Assembly: GCA_030427205.1 (NCBI GenBank)
Contig: JAUHXC010000057.1
Location: 1-53,949, forward strand
From: a bacterium
GTDB taxonomy: Bacteria > Myxococcota_A > Bradymonadia > UBA7976 > UBA1532
Reading direction: 5' to 3'
Length of the DNA: 53,949 nucleotides
The notes beneath the pieces are model-generated. The model was given only the letters and a program-made list of their open reading frames with translations. It was not told the origin of the DNA and ran no database searches. Within the stretch, counting starts at the first letter, position 1; the number at the start of each line of letters is the position of its first letter. The translations under genes and the position numbers were made by a program. Positions 49,962 to 53,949 of this stretch are shown here, one piece after another.

Positions 49962-50675
49962 TCATTTCGCGCCGCTCGACCCGGCCGGCCGGGGCGCAGT
50001 CACCCGCCATGTGCCGCTGAACACCGGGATGTCATCCCGGGCGCAGGTGTGCGCCCGCCGCGAGGGCACGGGCGCGGGCGGCGGATCGGGCGCCGCGACC
50101 CACTCGGCGATCAAGCCGGCGACGTGCTCGAAGTAGGGGCCCACATCCGTCGCCACGTGCAGGATGCCCTCGGGGGCCAGCGCGCGGGCGACGTCGGCCA
50201 CGAACGCCGCGGTCAGCAGCTGCCGCTCGGCCCGCCGCCCGGCGTGCCACCACGGGGTGGGGAACAAGATGTCCACCCGGCTCAGCCGACCGGGTGGCAC
50301 CACCCGCCGGAAGACCGTGCGCGCGTCGGCCCGCCACGCCAGCAGGTTCGTCAGGCCGCGGGTCTGCGCCGCCTGCGCCAGCCCCTCGACCCGCCGCCGC
50401 CGCACCTCCAGCCCCACCCAGCGTACCGTGGGATCATCGGCCGCCAATGACAGCAGCCGCCGCCCGTGGTCGAAGCCCACCTCCACCGCGACCGGACCCG
50501 GCGCGGCCGCGAACCCCATGAACCGCTCGACCTCGGCCCGATAGCGCGGCTGCTCGAAGAGCCGGCTGCCGCCCAGCGCGCCGGGCACGTCGTCGGGCGC
50601 AGACGGATCATCCGCCCGCTCGGCGGCGCTCCACCGGGCGACGCGGGGATCGGGGTGCTCGGTATCATGGCTCAC
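49962..50675 (-). CDS. TrmB-like tRNA (guanine-N7) methyltransferase homologue
   Basis: A 237-residue protein resembling TrmB, which makes m7G46 in tRNA. The SAM motif is VAVEVGFDHGRRLLSLA, followed by VRWVGLEVRRRRVEGLAQAA, WRADARTVF and a FPTPWWHAGRRAERQLL block that corresponds to the FPDPWPKKRHxKRRL signature. Then come LAPEGILHVATDVGPYFEHV. The signature Asp of FPDPW is Thr here and the KKRH part is diverged, so substrate or activity may differ. I start it at GTG (MSHDTEHPDPRVARWS) because the frame further upstream is non-coding in character; the ribosome-binding site is weak. Confidence 0.7.
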   Translation of the reverse strand: MSHDTEHPDPRVARWSAAERADDPSAPDDVPGALGGSRLFEQPRYRAEVERFMGFAAAPGPVAVEVGFDHGRRLLSLAADDPTVRWVGLEVRRRRVEGLAQAAQTRGLTNLLAWRADARTVFRRVVPPGRLSRVDILFPTPWWHAGRRAERQLLTAAFVADVARALAPEGILHVATDVGPYFEHVAGLIAEWVAAPDPPPAPVPSRRAHTCARDDIPVFSGTWRVTAPRPAGSSGAK

Positions 50676-50828
50676 GGGGCGAGCTTCGGCGAGCCGGCCC
50701 GCCGACGCAAGCCGCGATCCGGCCTGCGGCCCGCAGCCACACGCCTCGGCGCCGGATCTGCCCGCGCACCTTGCGCCCGGCGTGACCGGCGATCCAAGCT
50801 GCCGACGAACCGCCCGTCGGGAGCCGCC

Positions 50829-51659
50829 ATGCTGAAGCGATTGACCAGCCCCACCGTGGCCGAGCGCCTCGAACGGATCGACGTGCCGTTCAACCGCTAC
50901 GGCCTCGACCCGCTGGGCATCTCCCGGCGCCACCTGGGGCCCTTCCTCTCGATGCTCGAGGTCTTCTACCGGCGCTACTTCCGGGTGCAGACCGTCGGCC
51001 TCGAGCACGTGCCGCCCAGCGGCCGGGCGATGGTCGTCGGCAACCACTCCGGCGGCCTGCCCGTCGACGGCGGCATGGTCATGGCCTCGCTGTTTCTCGA
51101 CATGGAGCCGCCGCGGCTGGTGCACGGCATGGTCGAGAAGTTCGCCAACAACCTGCCGTTCCTCAGCGAGTGGTTCAGCCGCGTGGGCCAGCTCACCGGC
51201 CTGCCCGAGCACGCCGTGCGCATGCTCGAGCGCGAGCGGGTGCTGATGGTCTTCCCCGAGGGCGCCCGCGGCACCGGCAAGATGTACAAAGACCGCTACT
51301 CGCTGGTGCGCTTCGGCACGGGCTTCCTGCGCATCGCCCTGCAGACCGGCACCCCCGTCGTGCCCTTCGCCTTCATCGGTGGCGGCGAGGCGCTGCCGGT
51401 CGTCTACCACGCCAACGGGCTCGCGAAGCTCTTCCGGGCGCCGTACTTCCCGGTCACCCCCTACGGTCTGCCGGTACCTCTACCCGTGCCGTGCCGCATC
51501 CACTACGGCGCGCCGATGCGATTCGAAGGCGACGGCACCGAACCCGACGACGTGATCGACGGCTACGTGCAGCAGGTGCGGGCGCGCATCGCCGCGCTCA
51601 CCGAAGAAGGCTGCGCCGCCTGGGAAGCCGCCGGCGGCGTCTGGGGAGGCGAGCGATGA
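50829..51659 (+). CDS. LPLAT-family acyltransferase
   Basis: A 276-residue glycerolipid-type acyltransferase. The block MVVGNHSGGLPVDGGMVM contains the His/Asp motif, spaced H-x6-D as in a bacterial and eukaryotic subgroup of this superfamily. Then come MVEKFANNLPFLSEWFSRVG, the substrate motif VLMVFPEGARGTGK, and VPFAFIGGGEALPVV. No clear transmembrane segment is present. It ends in an ATGA overlap with a sugar epimerase-like gene. The pair probably acts on one lipid or glycolipid, which is inference. Confidence 0.83.
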   Translation: MLKRLTSPTVAERLERIDVPFNRYGLDPLGISRRHLGPFLSMLEVFYRRYFRVQTVGLEHVPPSGRAMVVGNHSGGLPVDGGMVMASLFLDMEPPRLVHGMVEKFANNLPFLSEWFSRVGQLTGLPEHAVRMLERERVLMVFPEGARGTGKMYKDRYSLVRFGTGFLRIALQTGTPVVPFAFIGGGEALPVVYHANGLAKLFRAPYFPVTPYGLPVPLPVPCRIHYGAPMRFEGDGTEPDDVIDGYVQQVRARIAALTEEGCAAWEAAGGVWGGER

Positions 51660-52567
51660 AGGTGCTCATCACCGGGATCAGCGGCAGCATGGCCCGCGGC
51701 GTCGCCCGCCACCTGCTCGACGGCGGCCACGAGGTGCTCGGCATCGACCGCCGCCCGTGGCCCGACGCGCCCAAGGCCATCGAGGTCTTCCGGGTCGACG
51801 TGCGCAAGCGCCCCGCCGAAGACGTCTTCCGCACCCACCGCCCCGACGCGGTGATCCACCTCGCGACGGTGACCTACTTCACCGCCCGCCGCGACGAACG
51901 CACCCGCATCAACCTCGGCGGCACCCAGAGCGTCTGGCATCACTGCGCGCGCTACGGGGTGAAGCAGGCGCTCTTCATCGGCCGGCACACCGTCTACGGC
52001 GCCGCCCCCGACGCGCCGCTGTATCGCACCGAAGACGAGCCGCTGCTCGCCGGCACGACCTTCCCCAACCTCGCCGACCTCGTCGCCGCCGACCTGTGGG
52101 CCGGCAACGCGCTGTGGCGCTACCCCGACGTGCGCACCGCCGTGCTGCGCATGGTCTACACCCTCGGCCCATCGCGCCGCGGCACGCTCGCCAGCTACCT
52201 CGGCGGCGACCGGGTGCCGACGGTGCTGGGCTACGACCCGCTGTTTCAGTTCATGCACGAGCAGGACGCCGTGCGGGCCATCGTCGCCGCGCTCGAGACC
52301 CGGGCCCACGGCATGTTCAACGTCGCCGGACCGCAGCCGGTGCCCTTGTCGTTCCTCTGTCGAGCCACCGGCCGCAACGCCGTGCCGCTGCCCGGCCCGC
52401 TCTTCCCGCGCATGCTGGGCCGCTTCGGCTTCCCGCGCATGCCCGGGGCCTCGATCAACCACGTGAAGTACCCGATCGTGGTCGACGACGCCGCCTTCCG
52501 CGAAGCGACCGGCTTCGCGCCCGAATACGACGAAGGCGAGACGATGGAGGCCTTCCGCTGGGCCTGA
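51656..52567 (+). CDS. NAD-dependent epimerase/dehydratase family protein
   Basis: A 303-residue extended SDR. The N-terminal Rossmann motif is VLITGISGSMARGVARHL, a slightly altered TGxxGxxG with Met at the fifth position. It has IDRRPWPD after strand 2, VIHLATVTYF, and IGRHTVYGAAPD where the usual SS-VYG active-site region lies. The YxxxK pair is not evident: the expected region reads FPNLADLVAADLWAG. This suggests either a changed catalytic mechanism or a non-enzymatic NAD-binding role. It is translationally coupled to the acyltransferase gene. Substrate unknown. Confidence 0.8.
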   Translation: MKVLITGISGSMARGVARHLLDGGHEVLGIDRRPWPDAPKAIEVFRVDVRKRPAEDVFRTHRPDAVIHLATVTYFTARRDERTRINLGGTQSVWHHCARYGVKQALFIGRHTVYGAAPDAPLYRTEDEPLLAGTTFPNLADLVAADLWAGNALWRYPDVRTAVLRMVYTLGPSRRGTLASYLGGDRVPTVLGYDPLFQFMHEQDAVRAIVAALETRAHGMFNVAGPQPVPLSFLCRATGRNAVPLPGPLFPRMLGRFGFPRMPGASINHVKYPIVVDDAAFREATGFAPEYDEGETMEAFRWA

Positions 52568-52576
52568 GCCCCGCGG

Positions 52577-53710
52577 TCACATCGTCGGCAGCAGCGCCTC
52601 GAACTCGCGCTGAGGCAAGGTGGTCGACCAGATCAGCCGCGCGCCGCGCATCTCCAGGGTCGACGCCCGGATGACCCCCGCCAGCAGCGGCCCGAAGTCG
52701 GCCACGCCGCTGCCGCGCAGCCCCTCTTCCAGCCCGTTGATCAACGTCAGCTTCATCATCGGCCACGCCGCCACCAGCATCTGCGGCGGCATGTCCTGCT
52801 CGAGCAGCGCCGCCGGCGCCGAGACGCGCAGCCCCACCGAGCGACCCATGTCCAGATCCACCGCGATGGGATCGGGCCCGCGGATGCGCGCCGTCAGCAC
52901 CCGATCCGCCGGCGGCGGTGTCGGGCGGGCCTTCGCCGCGTCCTCGATGCGCCGCAGCTGCGTCGCCAGCCGCGCCAGCGCCTGCGCCGGATCGGCCATG
53001 CCATCCCCGCCGGCCCGCTCGGCGATGAAGCCGCCGGGCCACGAGTAGGCCCACATGCTCCAGGCGACCGGCGGCGTACCATCGACGCCGCGGGCGGTGA
53101 CCAGCCGCGTCTCGGGGCCGAGCACCAGCGTCTCGACCCGCTGCGGATCGCTCTCCATCACCCGCCGCACCCGCGCCAGCTGCGCCGGCGTCAGCCGGCT
53201 GAACGCGGCGACGAACATGCGCCCCTCGAAGACCGCGTCGTCCTCCTCGGCCGCGTCGCCCGGGCTGCCGTCGAGCCACTCGATCAGCTCGATCAACGTC
53301 GCCCCGTCGAAGGCGAACAGCAGCTCGCCGCGCGCCACGTCGAGTGCGTCGACGGTCAGGGCGTCGGACCAGAAGTACAGCCGCTCGAACGCCTCGAGCG
53401 CCGGGACGCCGCTCTCGTCTTCGAACCGGCGCATCGAGCCGCCCAGCTCGGCCGACAGCACCGGCAGATAGCGCCCCAGGCCCGAGCGCACGAGGCTGCC
53501 CGGCCGCACGTCGATGCGCTGCGGCGCGTCGCCGGGCACCAGGTTGCCCATCCGATCGGCGTCGAGGGTGGTTTCGAAGCCGACGATGCGCGCCCGATCG
53601 GCCGCGTCGAGGCCCGGCGCCCGCTCGAGCACCGCCGGCCCGCCGCCGCAGCCGACGATGAGCGCAGCGAGCCAGACGAGGTGCAGCGTCAGGTGTGGTG
53701 GACGGCGCAT
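52577..53710 (-). CDS. Lipoprotein of unknown function
   Basis: A 377-residue lipoprotein (MRRPPHLTLHLVWLAALI, lipobox VGC, then Gly-Gly). The mature protein is mixed alpha/beta without repeats. It has ARIVGFETTLDADRMGNL, an aromatic ERLYFWSDALTVDALDVA, GELLFAFDGATLIELIEWL and the later LVAAWPMMKLTLINGLEEGL. It somewhat recalls anti-sigma or DUF3352-like periplasmic proteins that carry two copies of a beta-rich domain, but I cannot name the family. It converges on the epimerase-like gene nine bases away. Confidence 0.6.
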   Translation of the reverse strand: MRRPPHLTLHLVWLAALIVGCGGGPAVLERAPGLDAADRARIVGFETTLDADRMGNLVPGDAPQRIDVRPGSLVRSGLGRYLPVLSAELGGSMRRFEDESGVPALEAFERLYFWSDALTVDALDVARGELLFAFDGATLIELIEWLDGSPGDAAEEDDAVFEGRMFVAAFSRLTPAQLARVRRVMESDPQRVETLVLGPETRLVTARGVDGTPPVAWSMWAYSWPGGFIAERAGGDGMADPAQALARLATQLRRIEDAAKARPTPPPADRVLTARIRGPDPIAVDLDMGRSVGLRVSAPAALLEQDMPPQMLVAAWPMMKLTLINGLEEGLRGSGVADFGPLLAGVIRASTLEMRGARLIWSTTLPQREFEALLPTM

Positions 53711-53737
53711 GGGGTGACTGTAGCAGGGCCCGGGTGA

Positions 53738-53861
53738 TCGATCCTCGGCGGTGTCGGGTCGTCGAGGTGGGCCGGGCTCGGCGGCGACGGGGCGCGCCCG
53801 GGCGACGTCGACGCGATCGCCACCGATATCCGGGCCGAGGCGGAGTCGATCCGCCGCTGAC
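53738..53861 (+). pseudogene. Possible remnant of a gene C-terminus
   Basis: In this frame the DNA reads GDGARPGDVDAIATDIRA then EAESIRR and stop, with codon choice like real genes here, but with no in-frame start and an upstream stop at 53735. The 40-codon open frame could be the tail of a decayed gene, or chance in GC-rich DNA. Confidence 0.2.
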
Positions 53862-53902
53862 GTGGTTCGAGGGCTGCTGAGATCACATGTCGAGTCAATA
53901 TG

Positions 53903-53932
53903 TTGGGCAAAGACTGTTAGAATCGATAGAAA
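53903..53932 (+). promoter_or_regulatory. Candidate promoter/regulatory motif, copy 2
   Basis: TTGGGC, then AAAGACTGTTAGAATCG (17 bases), then ATAGAA. It matches the minus-strand motif at 2179-2208 in 25 of 30 positions, including the spacer, and lies in an AT-rich end of the window pointing to whatever gene follows. Confidence 0.35.
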
Positions 53933-53949
53933 CTTGAATCCAGAATCGC

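Noticed and set aside
1..53949. tRNA, rRNA, integrase, transposase or attachment-site signs
   Set aside because: No tRNA T-loop with supporting cloverleaf, rRNA-like sequence or recombinase motif was found by reading both strands.

Overview
The window is very GC-rich (roughly 70% by eye), tightly packed chromosomal DNA. It has short or overlapping intergenic gaps and many genes for secreted or lipid-anchored proteins. These carry calcium- or metal-binding repeats (thrombospondin type 3, MopE-like DxDCDG repeats, GDEDGDG repeats), Gly/Glu and Gly/Asp linkers, and a DUF1552/DUF1592 pair. This repertoire points to a Myxococcota/Bradymonadota-type organism (former Deltaproteobacteria) with a Gram-negative envelope. 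No rRNA, tRNA, CRISPR array, insertion sequence or phage gene was seen, so the assignment rests on gene content alone.

Left part (1-14494). A minus-strand pair of secreted proteins with nidogen-like N-terminal regions is coupled by an ATGA overlap, and the first runs off the window edge. Then come a PlsC-type acyltransferase, an ABC1/UbiB-family protein, a small lipoprotein and a SAM methyltransferase. Two large cysteine-rich lipoproteins converge with only 3 bases between them: a MopE-repeat/beta-helix protein and a GDEDGDG-repeat protein with twin C-terminal beta modules. A GH113-like glycoside hydrolase and another lipoprotein follow.

Centre (14778-32216). Eleven plus-strand genes form what looks like a complete envelope system for alpha-glucans (starch, glycogen, pullulan, maltodextrin). 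They encode two free-standing homologues of the glucodextranase C-terminal module, an outer-membrane beta-barrel coupled by GTGA overlap to a lipoprotein, and a lipoprotein with a (GlyGlu)19 stalk. A MalE-MalK-MalF-MalG ABC importer follows, then a GH13 alpha-amylase lipoprotein and a GH13 pullulanase lipoprotein. Inferred order of work: surface or periplasmic lipoproteins bind and cut the polymer, the barrel passes oligosaccharides, MalE captures them and MalFGK imports them. MalF has an unusual N-terminal half with two extracytoplasmic domains, one resembling a Cache sensor. No TonB receptor, regulator or cytoplasmic maltodextrin enzyme is present. This locus is the best candidate for an undescribed system.

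Right part (32224-53710). A methyltransferase/winged-helix pair, a YdeI-like protein, an SDR oxidoreductase and a hypothetical protein precede an allantoin-degradation pair (allantoinase and an allantoicase-OHCU decarboxylase fusion). Next come the DUF1552/DUF1592 pair, whose cytochrome-like member ends in a CBM2-like module, and a divergent long malate synthase that could use glyoxylate from ureide breakdown. Then follow an FG-GAP lipoprotein, an AlkC-type DNA glycosylase, a TrmB-like methyltransferase, a coupled acyltransferase-epimerase pair and a lipoprotein of unknown role. Structured intergenic DNA is notable at 6587-6604, 14672-14706, 18925-18961, 20155-20231 and 43843-43888.
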